A DNA stretch of 64,000 nt from assembly GCA_023614405.1 (NCBI GenBank), contig JAJUPC010000041.1, forward strand, positions 248,001 to 312,000, given 5' to 3'. This DNA comes from Avena insularis (Eukaryota; Streptophyta; Magnoliopsida; Poales; Poaceae). A model generated the notes under the pieces. The model worked only from the letters and a program-made list of their open reading frames with translations, was not told the DNA's origin and ran no database searches. Below, in pieces: positions 45,539 through 56,342 of the stretch. The translations under genes were made by a program, and so were the position numbers. How positions within the stretch are numbered: position 1 is the stretch's first letter; each line of letters opens with the position of its first letter.

Positions 45539-45972
45539 CTATGCGGGGCTCATATGCGCCCCAATGGTGACCGCCTGGCTGGAGTCGCCCGGGACGAGCT
45601 CGATGGTACGGGTATGCATGGTTGCCTCGAACGTGGAGTTCGTGGCGGTTGGATTCTTCAGTATGGTGGGCTCGTCCTTGTTGATGTTGCCCGCATATTT
45701 CACGAGCTCCTCCGCGTGGTATATCTCCACGGCGATGACAGCGCCGGCGAGCTCAGCACCTTTGTCCTCGCATTCCACGGCCATATCGGGGTCGCCGTGG
45801 ACGGTGATGATGCTGCTCGGACCTGGGAGCTTCATCATGTTGTACGCGTAGTGGGGGGTCACCATAAATTTGCCAAACGTTTGGCGTCCCAGGACGTAGT
45901 GGTAGGGGCTGCGGAAGTTCACCAGCTCGAACTCGATTCGCTCAGTGCGGTAGTTTGCCGGTGTGCCGAAGG
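45539..45972 (-). pseudogene. gypsy-3 protease end, fused to copia integrase
   Basis: Reading on the minus strand from 45972, FGTPANYRTERIEFELVNF, VLGRQTFGKF, PHYAYNMMKLPG and DPDMAVECEDKGAEL are the second half of the protease region, as in gypsy-0. The frame is open across the junction with copia integrase (MSPTDLPLTF), giving an accidental 182-residue chimeric frame. The catalytic half of the protease is absent. Confidence 0.8.
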
Positions 45973-45975
45973 TGC

Positions 45976-46380
45976 AGAAGGTTAATGGTAAATCTGTAGG
46001 AGACATCATAGACCGAACCATATATAAGAGAGTTCGATTATGACGTTCGGACACACCATTACGAAGTGGTGTTCCCAGCAGTGTCAATTGTGAAAGTATT
46101 CCCGCATTTCTTTAAATGCATGCCAAACTCGTAACTCAGATATTCACCACCACATTCAGAACACAGAAACTTAATCTTCTTGTTACATTGATTTTCTACT
46201 TCACTTTGAAATTCTTTAAACTTCTCTAAAGTTTCGGATTTATGCTTCATAAAGTAGATATACGCATATCTACTCAAGAACATAACTATATCCACTGCGC
46301 GATGCTACACTCACTAGACCACACACATCGGTATGTATTATTTCCGATAAGTATATAGCTCGCTCCATTATCCCAGAGAA
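45976..46380 (-). pseudogene. copia integrase core
   Basis: The minus strand has DIVMFLSRYAYIYFMKHKSE, LEKFKEFQSEVENQ, IKFLCSECGGEYLSYEF (family norm: LRSDNGGEY, here mutated, so the second D is lost), then LGTPLRNGVSERHNRTLL with the third acid E kept. It joins 37198 across gypsy-3. Confidence 0.85.
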
Positions 46381-46391
46381 TGGATGCTTAG

Positions 46392-46980
46392 TCATTTTCC
46401 CATTAGACATGTTTTGCATCTTTGAAGTGATTCAAAATCAAGTGATTCAAGAAGTCCATCGTTATGGAGTTTCTTCATGCATTTCACTCCAATGTGACCA
46501 AGACGACAGTTCCACATGTATGTGCAATTATCATTCCATTTTATTCGTTTAGCATCTATGTTATAAACATATGTATCGCTACTATCGAGATTCAATAAGA
46601 ATAAACCATTCATCTCAGGTGCATGACCATAAAGGATATTCCTCATATAAATCGAACAACCATTATTCTCAGACTTAAACGAATAACTGTCTCGCAATAA
46701 ACAACATCCAGATATAATGTTCATGCTTAACGCAGGAACAAAATAACAATTATTCAAATATAAATTAATCATGAAGGTATATGAAGAGGGGAGGTGCTGA
46801 CTGTGATTACATTGTCACCTTGTATCTTGCCAGACTTCGTTTATTCCGCAGTTCCTGTTTCGAGTTAAAAATATGAGCAACTGAACCAGTATCAAATACC
46901 CAGGCACTACTACGATTACTAGTAAGATACACATCAATAACATGTATATCAAATATACCTTTGTTCTTGATGTTGCCATT
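46392..46980 (-). pseudogene. copia protease-end and GAG-pre-integrase (zinc) region
   Basis: The minus frame 46772-46392 contains the protease C-terminal run (LNNCYFVPALSMNIISG) and the HHCC zinc region CRLGHIGVKCMKKLHNDGLL with CKTCLMGK. The protease active site should lie at about 46880 (a reading like ASTSRNRSAWVFDTGS is partly visible), but stops interfere. Confidence 0.7.
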
Positions 46981-47792
46981 CTTTAGATCTGCCAGGTACT
47001 TGGGGCAATTGCGCTTCTAGTGCCCACCACCCTTGCAGTAAAAGCACTTAGTACCAGGCTGAGGGCCAGCCTTAGGCTTCTTAGGCACGGCAGCTTTCTT
47101 GCCACCCTTCTTGAAGTCGCCCTTGTTCTTAGGCTTGCCCTGCTTCTTGAAATTGGTGGTCTTATTGACCATAAACACTTGGTGCTCTTTCCTAATCTCC
47201 ACTCAGTAGTTTTCAGCATCGAGAAGAGATCAGGCAACATCTTATTCATGCAATGCATATTGTAGTTCATCACAAAGTTCTTGTAACTATGTGGCAGTGA
47301 TTAGAGGACATGATGAATCCCCAACGCATTAGGAATCGTTATTCCCAAATGTTGGAGCTTGTTCGTGTGCCTAGACATTTTGAGCACGTGCTTGCTAACG
47401 GAGCTGCCCTCTTGCATTCTATAATTAAAGAACTTCTCGGAGGCCTCATAGCTTTCGACGGCCACATCAGTTTGAAATATCATTCTGAGCTCATTGACAA
47501 TATCATAAGGGTTGCAGTGCTCAAGGCGGTTCTAAAGCTCCGATTCTAAACCGTACAGGATGGGACACTGAACTATGGTGTAGTGATTCTTTTGAGTGAG
47601 GTAAACATTTTTAGCATCCTTGGTAGCATCTTCTGCGGGTGAGTCACGGAGCAGTGCATCGAGCACATAGGTCAACTGACCAACACTAAGGATAATCCTC
47701 ATGCTACGGAACTAGTCCGTGAAGTTGCTTCCATTGTTTTGCAGCTTTTCTTTCTCTATGAATGCATTAAAGTTGATGGAAGGGGTTGCCAT
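46981..47792 (-). pseudogene. copia gag with stop inside the zinc knuckle
   Basis: The start is the ATG complement at 47790-47792 (MATPSINFNAFIEKEKL). The UBN2/Retrotran_gag-type body is readable: YVLDALL, MIFQTDVAVESYEASEKFF, HVLKMSRHTNKLQHLG. The C-terminus is Lys/Pro-rich. The CCHC knuckle at about 47012-47053 reads CFYCKGGGH, a stop, then KRNCP, where most relatives have a tryptophan codon; one TGG to TAG change explains it. Another stop lies after NFTD near 47718. Confidence 0.8.
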
Positions 47793-48230
47793 GATCTACG
47801 ACATATTTGCAAAGAGTTTAAACTAAGTTTATGATAAATTGAGTTCAAATTTAATTCTTAAATTAACTAGGTGAACTCCCACTCAAAACAACATCCCTCA
47901 TGTTGCCTTAGTGATTGCACAAACCAAATCCACCACACCAAGTCAGATCTTCATGAGATAAGATGTAGCTTCAAAGGCGAAGATGGGGTAGAATCGCCCC
48001 ATACGTATTAGAAAGGAGGGCGCGCGAGGGTAGCCCGCGAAGCCCATGTCCAGGCCCATATTCCCACGTATCCACATACTTCCACGTTGCTACATTATGT
48101 TTGACCATTCATTGCCATGTTGTCATTCGCAAAAACCATTGCCACGTCGCCACACCATTAGGTTTTGATCACGAAAATAAGATCGCGGACACCATTTCCC
48201 GAGACACTTCTAATCCTAAATTTTCGATCC
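47793..48230 (-). other. copia leader remnant and transition to the next element
   Basis: 47800-47960 resembles the leader between primer site and gag of Triticeae copia elements (gtgaactcccactcaaaac, catccctcatgttgcctta). No tRNA-Met primer site and no LTR follow. 48000-48230 is of unknown origin, with no frame. Confidence 0.5.
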
Positions 48231-48400
48231 CGGCGGCGACGTGAATCCGGCTGGCCAGCCTTCTAATCCTCCATCTGCGAACCTGCCCTGCTCCAGTGGC
48301 GACGTGTCCGTCCACACCGGTGGCCGAGATCTAATCCTCCATCTTCGAACCTGCCTGGCTCTAGTGGCAACGTGGCCTTCCACGCCGTTCCAATCCTACA
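48205..48400. repeat. Three diverged 71-bp direct repeats upstream of the FAR1-like gene
   Basis: Units starting tctaatcctccatctgcgaac (about 48260) and tctaatcctccatcttcgaac (about 48331) have a weaker third copy at about 48208 (tctaatcctaaattttcgat). Each continues into gtggcgacgtg or gtggcaacgtg. They lie in what would be the 5' leader. Confidence 0.7.
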
Positions 48401-48630
48401 TTTTCATATCGAAGGCCAGCCAGATCTTCTCATCCTCAGGATGCATCGACCAGTCCGCCTGCGTCCCATCTCGCCACCGGTGCCCGGAAGATGTGAGTAG
48501 CTTCCTCTCTAACACACATTATTTGCATCTCCTTTAGCATAGCGGCTTAGGGTTTATCTTTGCATATCTGAGTCCTCCATATATACATAACTGACTGGAT
48601 TAGCGTTGTTGGTTTTCTTTGCTTGAATAG

Positions 48631-50984
48631 ATGGAGGATTCTATGTCAACAAGGAGTGACAATGAGAGTGTCCCTACGCGCAATGGTGATTCAAGTTCGG
48701 ATGATAGAGATAGTTCTTTCTTTAAAGATGATCCTACTGAGAACTACCTCTATGAAGAAAACAAATCCAAGGATGATGAGGTCATGTGAAGTTTCTTTTT
48801 TATGTCATACGCAAACCTAGAACATAAAATTTATACTCCTAGTTTTTTAATTGTGTAGATGGACATCGATTATGTAAACAAGGAGCACAATCCAGAAGAA
48901 ACATTCTCGGAAAGCATTAGCAGTGATGTATGTTGAGTGCTACACTACATTAATAAGAATTGAATAGACATGCTATATGACTATGTGCTACAATGGTGCA
49001 GGTTATACTAATCTCTCGGAGTGACCATGATTATTTTGGGGATTCGGACTTGGAAACCTGGGAGGAAGAGGCGACGAAAGAATCATAAGAACCTGAAGGG
49101 TCAAAATCTGAATACAAGAGTGATGTAAGTTTCTTATTGTTGTATAGCAAGGCATAAATAGTATCAACAAGATCACCACTTACATTGCTTTTCTTTTAAT
49201 TGTGTAGGTTACAGACAGTACACAACATGAGCAGAGTCAGCATCAAGTGATACCAGATAAGGATTTTCGGCATGCTCACGATAAGCGGGACATGCACAAG
49301 AATGTAAAGGAGATGACCTTCCCTTCTGAAGCGGCATCATACTCTTACTACACCATATACGCGAGAGAACATGGTTTCAGCATTAGATGACAGAAGGTGA
49401 AGCGAGGTCCTAATGGAGAAATTCTGTACAGGAGGTTTCTCTGTTCTAGGTCAAGGGAACATGAGGCAATGTATTTAAACATGGATAACTGCAAGAAGAG
49501 GCAACGAGCTCTGTCTCGCTGCAACTATCAAGCCCATATCACTGTGTCGCTTAACAAATCCAAGGGGCATTGGAAAGTTCCGAGCTTTCATGACGATCAC
49601 AACCATGTGCTAGCTAGACCAGATAAAGTCCCTTATCTTCGGTCCCACCAAAAGATCAAGCCTTATTAGAGAGCTGAAATCATATCACTTGTAGCAGGTG
49701 GGATGTGAAAGTTCAAGATTATGAAAACCTTCATAACCAGAAGTGGCAGGTGGAGAAAGGTTGGGTTCATCCCGAAGGATCTTTACAAGATGTGTTGCCG
49801 GGAGAAGAGGAAGCTGATTGCATCCGGTGATGCTAACACAGCCATCCGAATTATGCAGAATAGGAAGGACCGTGATCCTGAATTCTTTTTTGATTACGAT
49901 CTATATAAAGAAGGAAATTTGAAAACCATGCTTTGGTGTGACTCTCAGTCACATCGGGACTATCAGGACTTCGGTGATGTGCTGGTATTTGATAGTATGT
50001 ACAAAATGAATCGGTATGGAATGTCGTTCATTCCTTTCGTGGGGTTGAACCATCACCGAAGGACTACTATTTTCGCATGTGCCATTGTCTCGAACGAGAA
50101 AACAGAAACATATGTTTGTCTTCTTCAAACATTTCTGAAAGCTATGTGTCAGAAGAAGCCACAAGGGGTTATCACTGATGCGGACGGTTCAATGATTAAA
50201 GCTATTGGCATTGTCTTCAAGGATGTGTGGCACCATGTATGTACGTGGCACATTGAAGAGAATATGAAAAAAGACCTCTATCACGAATCTCTGAATGAAT
50301 TTAGGTCATTGTTGTACTACAGCACCTCAGAAGTGATCTTTGAGAAGAGATGGAGCACGTTTGTTAGAAATGGCGGTCGAAGAATACCAAAGAGTGGCTG
50401 AGTAGAATGTATAAGAAGAAGAGATGGCAGGCCGCCACGTATCTAGCCGAGGGCTTTTTCTCGGCATGAAAAGCAATCGGAGGAGCGAGAGTTTGAACTC
50501 GTGCCTACACCTTCACCTCGATTCCGGAATAGCACTAGTGGATTTGATTGTGCACTATGAGAACACCATTAACCATAACCATCAGGAATATGCACGACAG
50601 GACTGCGCGGACTCACAGACAGTACCTGTTGCGATTACTAAATACAAGGATATCGAGATGGCTACTTTAGAAGTATTCACTTCAGGAAACTTCTATATCT
50701 TGCAAGCGGAGCTGAAAAGGATTGATGGACTCAAGTTTGTTGAATGTACGAAAGATTGTTCCAGTTCTAAGTACACTGTGGTATGGGCAAATAAAATTAC
50801 TAGGGAGTTTGACGTGATCTACACGCCTGGAGACAGTGAGGAAACTATAAAGTGGAACTACAGAAGGATGGCTAGGAAGGGGCTCCCTTGCAAGCACATT
50901 CTCTATATATTAACTTTCCTGGGACTAGACAAAATACCAAAATGTTGTGTCCTTCGACGCTTCTCAAAGAATGCAAGATAAGGA
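48631..50984 (+). pseudogene. FAR1/MULE-type transposase pseudogene with introns
   Basis: Exons at 48631-48780, 48859-48927, 49002-49124 and 49208 onward keep one frame across GT-AG introns. The early exons are acidic. FAR1-type DNA-binding domain: FPSEAASYSYYTIYAREHGF, RRFLCSR, CNYQAHITVSLNKSKGHW, FHDDHNHVL. MULE transposase domain: DVLVFDSMYKMNRYGM, FVGLNHHRRTTIFACAI, GVITDADGSM, HHVCTWHIEENM. In the C-terminal SWIM finger the first two cysteines read W-N-Y, while CKH remains. Stops at 49388, 49667 and 49706, another in exon 3, and two frame changes near 50380-50460 make it dead. It is either a Mutator-like element transposase or a host FRS-type gene copy; no terminal repeats were found. 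Confidence 0.85.
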
Positions 50985-51589
50985 TTGCTTGCGCAGCACG
51001 AGAGCGATATGTTCGGATATGGATGGTCAAGTGCGGTCGAGAGGAAAAGGTTTTGCAAATTGAATGTACAATCTTAAGACGCTATCGCAGTGGCATGACA
51101 TGATCAAGAGTCTTATGATATGTACCAGGAATGCATGTAGCGCATAATGGACAGGAAAAAGGAGCTCAATACAATTCATACAAGCTACTTCGATGCAGAT
51201 GCATAGAGTAGCAACAGAAAAGAACCTTAAGTTGGTGATCCACTAAAAGTTAAATCCAAAGGCGCACCTAAGAAAAGAAAAAGAGTTCAAGCTGAGGGTG
51301 ATAATCAACCCACGAGTAAAAATGGGAGACCACTATCATATGATGAACAAAAAAAGAAGCAGGGGGGTGCCGCTACACCACATGCAATACTATTGTCATA
51401 ACAAACGAAATGCTAAATTATGCAAACAACATCCGGAGTAAGTCATTCCTTGAGTACAACTAAAAAGCATTATCAAATCTTTCATTGTAATTGTCAATAG
51501 CTAACTGCGCCTTATTGTTATGCTGCTACGTGGAACCAGAAGAAAACTAGAAGTTCCCCTTAATTCATAAACCATGTGGTCATTTGTGC
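50985..51589 (+). other. 3' part of the FAR1-like gene and AT-rich spacer
   Basis: A basic stretch (KSKGAPKKRKRVQAEGD at about 51250) and a Cys/His-containing remnant near 51370-51425 suggest the usual basic tail and zinc knuckle of FAR1-type proteins in shifted frames. No other feature is seen up to 51589. Confidence 0.45.
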
Positions 51590-53471
51590 AGAAAACGGTC
51601 TGTTTGGTTACCTAGGTTACCCTGCGTTGTGTCCAGCACGGGTATGAAATCAGACCGTGGCTAGGCCCAGGAACAACGGTCGAATCGGCCTTTTCTCATG
51701 GAGCCAACCTCGGTTGGGCTCAGAATGGGCTGCCGCCGCCCAACGGTTGCACACGTGGGGAAGTGCGGGAGACACGAATAACTCCCTCCCCACTCTGCCT
51801 CGGTTCCGGTCACCGCCCCACTCCGCTAGTCAGAGCAGCCACGTCCGGTCCCATCGCAGAGACAAATGGCCTCCTCCTTTCCTCCTCCACTGCCTCCTCC
51901 GGCCAGCTTTTCCTCTGGCAAGGTAGCACCCAGGGTCAAGCACACACCCCGCCAGCACGTGGACCGCCCCGACCAGCTCGCCATCGCCGAGTACGAGGTA
52001 GCGGGATTTAGGAGCGCGACGCTCCAGCTGACCCCGCCGTAGTCCGCTCTCCACGGTGGCTATCGCCACTACCGTGCTGCGTGGGGTGTCGGTTAGGGAT
52101 GCGGCGGTCGGGGCGATGTGGATTGCATCGGGGTTTTTCCCCACCCCGACACACTTCAGCACCAACCCCTACCATAGCGCATTGAGGGCGTCGGCCATGA
52201 TGGAGGGGGCGCCGGGGTGGAGCGGCGACATGGCCGGGCCGTCCGGCTTCACAGCCGCTCTGTCGAGCCGGGACTTGCCATTCCCGCCGGGGTTCGGTGT
52301 GATCCTAGTAGGGTTTCCTGCCCTGCCCTCGGCATATCCACAAGGATTGGCCGCGGAAGTAGTGGGCACCGCCCCCTCCGGGCAGTTTGCATCCAGCACG
52401 ACCGCTCCAGCAGCCATCGCTACGACCAGGTCCGCTGCTGCTTCACTAGCACCTCCGGCGATTAGGCCGTCCACTACTCTGCCGCAGGTAAGGGGTCTCT
52501 TTTTCCCCATATGTTCTTGTTCCTGTATACAAATTGATATGCTTGCTTGATAGAATGTGTTACATACGAATGCCGGCAATGTAGATTACAATTTGTTGCT
52601 TAATATGTGACCATTGCGCAAGGGAAGATCAAATTTTTCCATATTTGCTTGTATAGATGCTTGGCAGCAGCATTATGCATGTGTAGATGAATTCCATTGC
52701 CATGCTTGCTTCTGTAGATGCTTGGCATCACCATTAAACATGTGTAGATGAACGACATTGCCATGTTTGCTTGTCTAGATGCTTGGCAGCAGTGTAGATG
52801 AATGTTATTTCCATGTTTGCTTGTTTAGATGCTTGGCATCACCATTAAGCATGTGTAGATGAATGCTTGTCTAGATGCTTGGCAGCAGTGTAGATGAATG
52901 CTATTGCCATGTCTGCTTGTCTAGATGCTCGGCAACTATGTAGATGAATGCTATTGCCATGTCTGCTTGTCTAGATGCTTGCCATTTTGCTTGTGTACAT
53001 GCTTGCCATGACCATTAAGCATGTTTAGATGCATGGCATTGCCATGTTTGCTTGTCCAGATGCTTGGCATGACCATTAAGCTTGTATATATGAATTCCAT
53101 TGCCATGTTTGCTTGTCTAGATGCTTGGCATCACCATTAAGCATGTGTAGATGAATGCTTGTCTAGATGCTTTGCGGTAGTGTACATGAATGATATTGCC
53201 ATGTTTTCTTGCCTAGATGCTTGGCATCACCATTAATCATGTGTAGATGAATGCTTGTGGACATGCTTGGTAGAAGCGTAGATAAATGCTATTTCCATGT
53301 TTGCTTGTCTAGATGCTTGGCATCACCATTAAGCATGTGTAGATGAATGCTTATCTAGATTCTTGGTAGCGGTGTAGATCAATGCTATTGCCATGTGTGC
53401 TTGTCTATATGCTTGCCATTTTGCTTGTGTACATGCTTGGCATGACAATTAAGCATGTGTAGATGAATGGC
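51590..53471 (+). mobile_element. Unidentified element or gene fragment: GC-rich exon plus minisatellite intron
   Basis: ggtctgtttggttac at about 51597 resembles the ends of grass PIF/Harbinger or hAT transposons. A CpG-rich stretch at 51640-52487 follows, with an ORF at 52056-52550 rich in Ala and Pro and a good splice donor (CCGCAG then gtaagg) at 52488. The presumed intron is filled by a minisatellite and is cut by the LTR at 53472. No domain is recognised, and the second half of the element is missing. Confidence 0.35.
52640..53470. repeat. Degenerate minisatellite (GCTTGTCTAGATGCTTGGCA)
   Basis: About 15 to 20 imperfect units are built on gcttgtctagatgcttggca. They alternate between a caccattaagcatgtgtagatgaatg and a gcagtgtagatgaatgctattgccatg continuation. 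Unit lengths of about 45 to 70 bp vary. It is noncoding. Confidence 0.85.
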
Positions 53472-55024
53472 TGATACGTCGCAAACATATCTATAATTTT
53501 TGATGTTCCATGCTTGTTTAGTATCTACTTTCTTATGTTTTGTTCATACTTTGAGGTATTTTTATAAATTTTCTGGAACTAACATATTAACAAGATGCCA
53601 TAGTGCCAGTTTCCTATTTCTGTTGTTTTTGGTTTCAGAAAAGCTAGTAAGGAAATATTCTCGGAATTGGACCGGACAAAAGCCAAAGTCAATATTTGAC
53701 CCGAAGCAACACGGAGTCCGGAGGGGAGACGAAGTGGCGCACCAGGGCGGCCACACCTGGTGGCAGCCTGGCCTGGGGCGCGCCACCAGGGGTGTGGGCG
53801 CCCTGGTGCTCCACCGACCTTGCCCTTCCGCCTAGAAAAGCCTCCTGGGACGAAAACCCTAAGGACCCGATCAAAATTCCATGAAAGAGTCTGTAGCAGC
53901 CGCCATCTCCATCCCTAGATCGGGAGGGATCTGAAGCTCTTCACAACACTCTGCCGGAGGGGAGAGATCACCCTGGAGGCCTTCTTCATCACCATGCCTG
54001 CCTCTGGTGTGATGTGTGAGTAGTTCATCCATGGACTATGGGTCCATGTAGTAGCTAGATGTTTGGTTCTTCTCCTTTGTGCTATCATGTTTAGATCTTG
54101 TGATCTCCGTTCATGATAAAGATCATCTATTTGTAATCTTACATGTTGTGTTTATGGGGATCCGATGGATATTGAGATGCTATTTTAGATTGACTATTGA
54201 TTCTATCATGTCTATGTTATTTCTGATCTTGCATGCTTTCTATTGTTAGTAGCTATCTTCGCCAAGTAGATGCTAGCAACTCCAAGAGGGAGTATTTATG
54301 CTCGATAGTGGGTTCATGCCTCTAGTAATCTGGGGCAGTGATAGGAATCTCTAAGGTACTAGATGTGCTGTTGCTACTAGGGAGGAAACAACAATCCTTT
54401 GTCCATGGGACAATCGTATTGTTTACTTTACACACTTTGCTTAATGCAATTATCTGTTGATTGCAACTTAATATTGGATGGGGTTCGGATGATAACCTGA
54501 AGGTGGATTATTAGTCATAGATGCAGTTGGATTACGGTCTATGTATAATGTTGTAATTCCTAATCAAATATCATAGGAGTCAAGCTGATTAGTATATGCA
54601 TGGTATGCTTTCTCAAGTCTGTCAATTGCCCCGCTATAATTTGTTCACACAACATGTTATTTATCTTAAGGAGAATCACCTCTAGTGAACTATGGACCCC
54701 GGTCCATTCTTTTACCATTGATAAACTATCTACTATTTACTATTTACTGTTTACTTTCTGCAAGCAATTACTATCTTCCACACAATATGTTTAATCCTTT
54801 GTTTTCAGCAAAACCGGTGAGATTGACAATGTCACTATAAGTTGGGGCAAAGTTTTGTGGTTGTGTTGTGCAGGATTCCAAGTTGGAAACAACACCTTGG
54901 AGTTGTTTCCTTGATCCTACTGGTTCGATAACCTTGGTTTCATAACTGAGGGAAAACTTGCTGCTGTGCTCATCATACCTTCCTGTTGGGGTTCCCAACA
55001 GGCTTGATATATTTTGAGCCATCA
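53472..55024 (+). repeat. 5' LTR of the Sabrina-like element
   Basis: It starts TGATACGTCGC and continues with tatctataatttttgatgtt, a common Triticeae LTR beginning (TGATACGTCTCCAACG class), and ends GAGCCATCA. The ORFs at 53500-53884 come from the GC-rich part of the LTR and are not genes. Confidence 0.8.
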
Positions 55025-55034
55025 AGCCTTTTTT

Positions 55035-55052
55035 TGGCACCGTTACTCGGGA
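55035..55052 (+). other. Primer binding site (tRNA-Asp type), decayed
   Basis: TGGCACCGTTACTCGGGA lies 10 bases after the LTR end and differs from the Athila-type site at three bases. Confidence 0.75.
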
Positions 55053-55247
55053 GTGAAGGACATATTCACAAGGGAGTCCCTCATAACCAATCTCTTTACT
55101 TTTTTTTTTGCTTAGTTTATTTCTTCTTTGTTTGCTTGTTTCTTTTACCAAAAACACACAAAAATAGTTGTACTGGTTTGCTTCCTTTATCAAAAACACA
55201 CAAAAAATTAGTCCTTTCTATAGTTGTTACCTTGTTCTTAGCTCACC

Positions 55248-55712
55248 ATGTTGACCCCTAAGTTCACCCTAAAATACCTATCAATAGGTATCGGCTCTAT
55301 AATTGGGAAAGATAAGATTGAAGAATGCTTTAATCATGTTAGCAAACATGAGGATATTGAGGATATATCCCTAGCAGAACTTGCTCCAAATTATGAAATT
55401 GCTGTAGCTTCTTTAGTTCACATGTTGGAAGCTAGGTTTGTTAACCTTAACCCCATAATGCAAGTAATGTTTCTTCAACTTAAAGATGTTGAGGACACTA
55501 AAAAGAGAGATTTTATTTTGGAACCTTTGCTTAAAGAATTCTATGATGTTGTTAAGGAAGCTAGAAAAGTTTTTGATTGTTTTAACATGCTAGGCTCATG
55601 TGTAGATGTTATTGGTATGCGAGAAAAGATGGACAAAACCAAAACTAAAAATGGAGAGGAAATTAAAATACTGATACCTTTTAAACTTGTAGGAATGCAT
55701 GAAGCCTTTTAA
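55248..55712 (+). pseudogene. Gag-leader-like ORF of the Sabrina-like element
   Basis: An ATG at 55248 opens 154 residues, mostly helical and hydrophilic (DKIEECFNHVSKHEDIEDIS, LKDVEDTKKRDFILEPLLKEFYDVVKEARKVFD). I do not recognise a domain. The position after the primer site suggests a relic of the N-terminal Gag or the leader ORF of this element family. A tandem duplication of about 46 bp (aaaatactgataccttttaa at about 55665 and 55711) shifts the frame at the end and creates the stop. Confidence 0.45.
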
Positions 55713-55755
55713 AATACTGATACCTTTTAAACTTGTAGGAATGCATGAATTCCAG
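55665..55755 (+). repeat. Tandem duplication of about 46 bp
   Basis: aaaatactgataccttttaa, followed by acttgtaggaatgcatgaa, occurs twice in direct succession with no visible change, so the duplication is recent compared with the element. Confidence 0.9.
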
Positions 55756-56342
55756 AAAACCCATTTGATGAAAATAGTGAACCCAAGAGCATTGAGAGAG
55801 GATCCTCTAGAACTTATTTGGATGAGATACCTTGCCTTGTTGAAGATATGTCTGGTATTGATCTTAATGCTTCTTCATTTGAGAATACTTGATTCTTGCT
55901 TCTTATGCGTAGCTCAAAGGCATTAAAGAAAAGCAATTATTGGGAGATAACCCAAATTTTTAGTCAATAACCTTTTCTTTTGTTGAGTCTTGGAAGTTAT
56001 TGCTTCAGTAATAACCTCTTCTTATCATTTTTGTGTGGTTTTGTGCGAAGAATAACCTCTAATAAGAGAGAAATAATGCTTGGGAAATTTGCTGTCCCGA
56101 AACAGATTTATGTGCTTCGCTGTAAAAATTCGTGAAAAATCTCTATATGGCGGATTGAGCTGTAATTGTTTGTGCTTCTGAGCTAGGTTGTTATCTAACT
56201 TTCGTTAGTTTAACACTTTTCTATTTCAGCAACATAAGGTCTTCGAAAAAATCGGTTTTTACCTGCTGGTCTGTTTTGATAGATTTCTGCCATTATTTTT
56301 GCATTTGCCTCTTCAACTCTTTCTCTTTGAGTTCTTGCCAAA

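Larger units (their letters stand above)
37199..45972 (-). mobile_element. gypsy-3, Tat-lineage Ty3/gypsy element, 5' part deleted
   Basis: From right to left on the minus strand are the protease end, RT, RNase H and integrase. Then comes a spliced gene on the opposite (plus) strand, a purine tract and the 3' LTR. An antisense gene between integrase and 3' LTR is known for Grande and related Tat elements. The right side is broken inside protease and joined directly to copia integrase, so its 5' LTR, primer site and gag are missing. Stops and frame changes show that it is old. Confidence 0.88.
33829..47960 (-). mobile_element. Ty1/copia element (BARE/Angela/WIS-like), split by gypsy-3, 5' LTR missing
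   Basis: The minus strand carries, from right to left, gag, the GAG-pre-integrase zinc region, integrase, RT, RNase H and a 3' LTR. This is the copia order (integrase before RT). The LTR ends ATGCTACGAACCCTACA on the minus strand, like the common Triticeae BARE/Angela type. The right end fades out at about 47960 in a 5' leader-like sequence without an LTR. The block 37199-45972 is a foreign insertion within the integrase gene. Confidence 0.88.
53472..56342 (+). mobile_element. 5' fragment of a Sabrina-like (Athila lineage) gypsy derivative
   Basis: An LTR, a primer site and a short degenerate leader/gag-like region are present, then the sequence runs into the satellite at about 56343. No protease, RT or second LTR exists. 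The phrase ttattgggagataacccaa near 55936 is typical of the noncoding interior of Sabrina-like elements. 55930-56342 has no frame. Confidence 0.75.

Noticed and set aside
37199..45972. Insertion of gypsy-3 as a complete element with a target duplication
   Set aside because: The right side ends inside protease, so no second LTR or clear duplication can be shown; only the left border is a true end.
48000..51600. Complete Mutator-like element with long terminal inverted repeats
   Set aside because: I compared the sequence around 47990-48100 with 51400-51640 and saw no inverted match or 9-bp duplication, so only the gene is reported.
52640..53470. CRISPR-like array
   Set aside because: Units are imperfect, lengths vary, there are no unique spacers of constant size, and the context is a plant genome.
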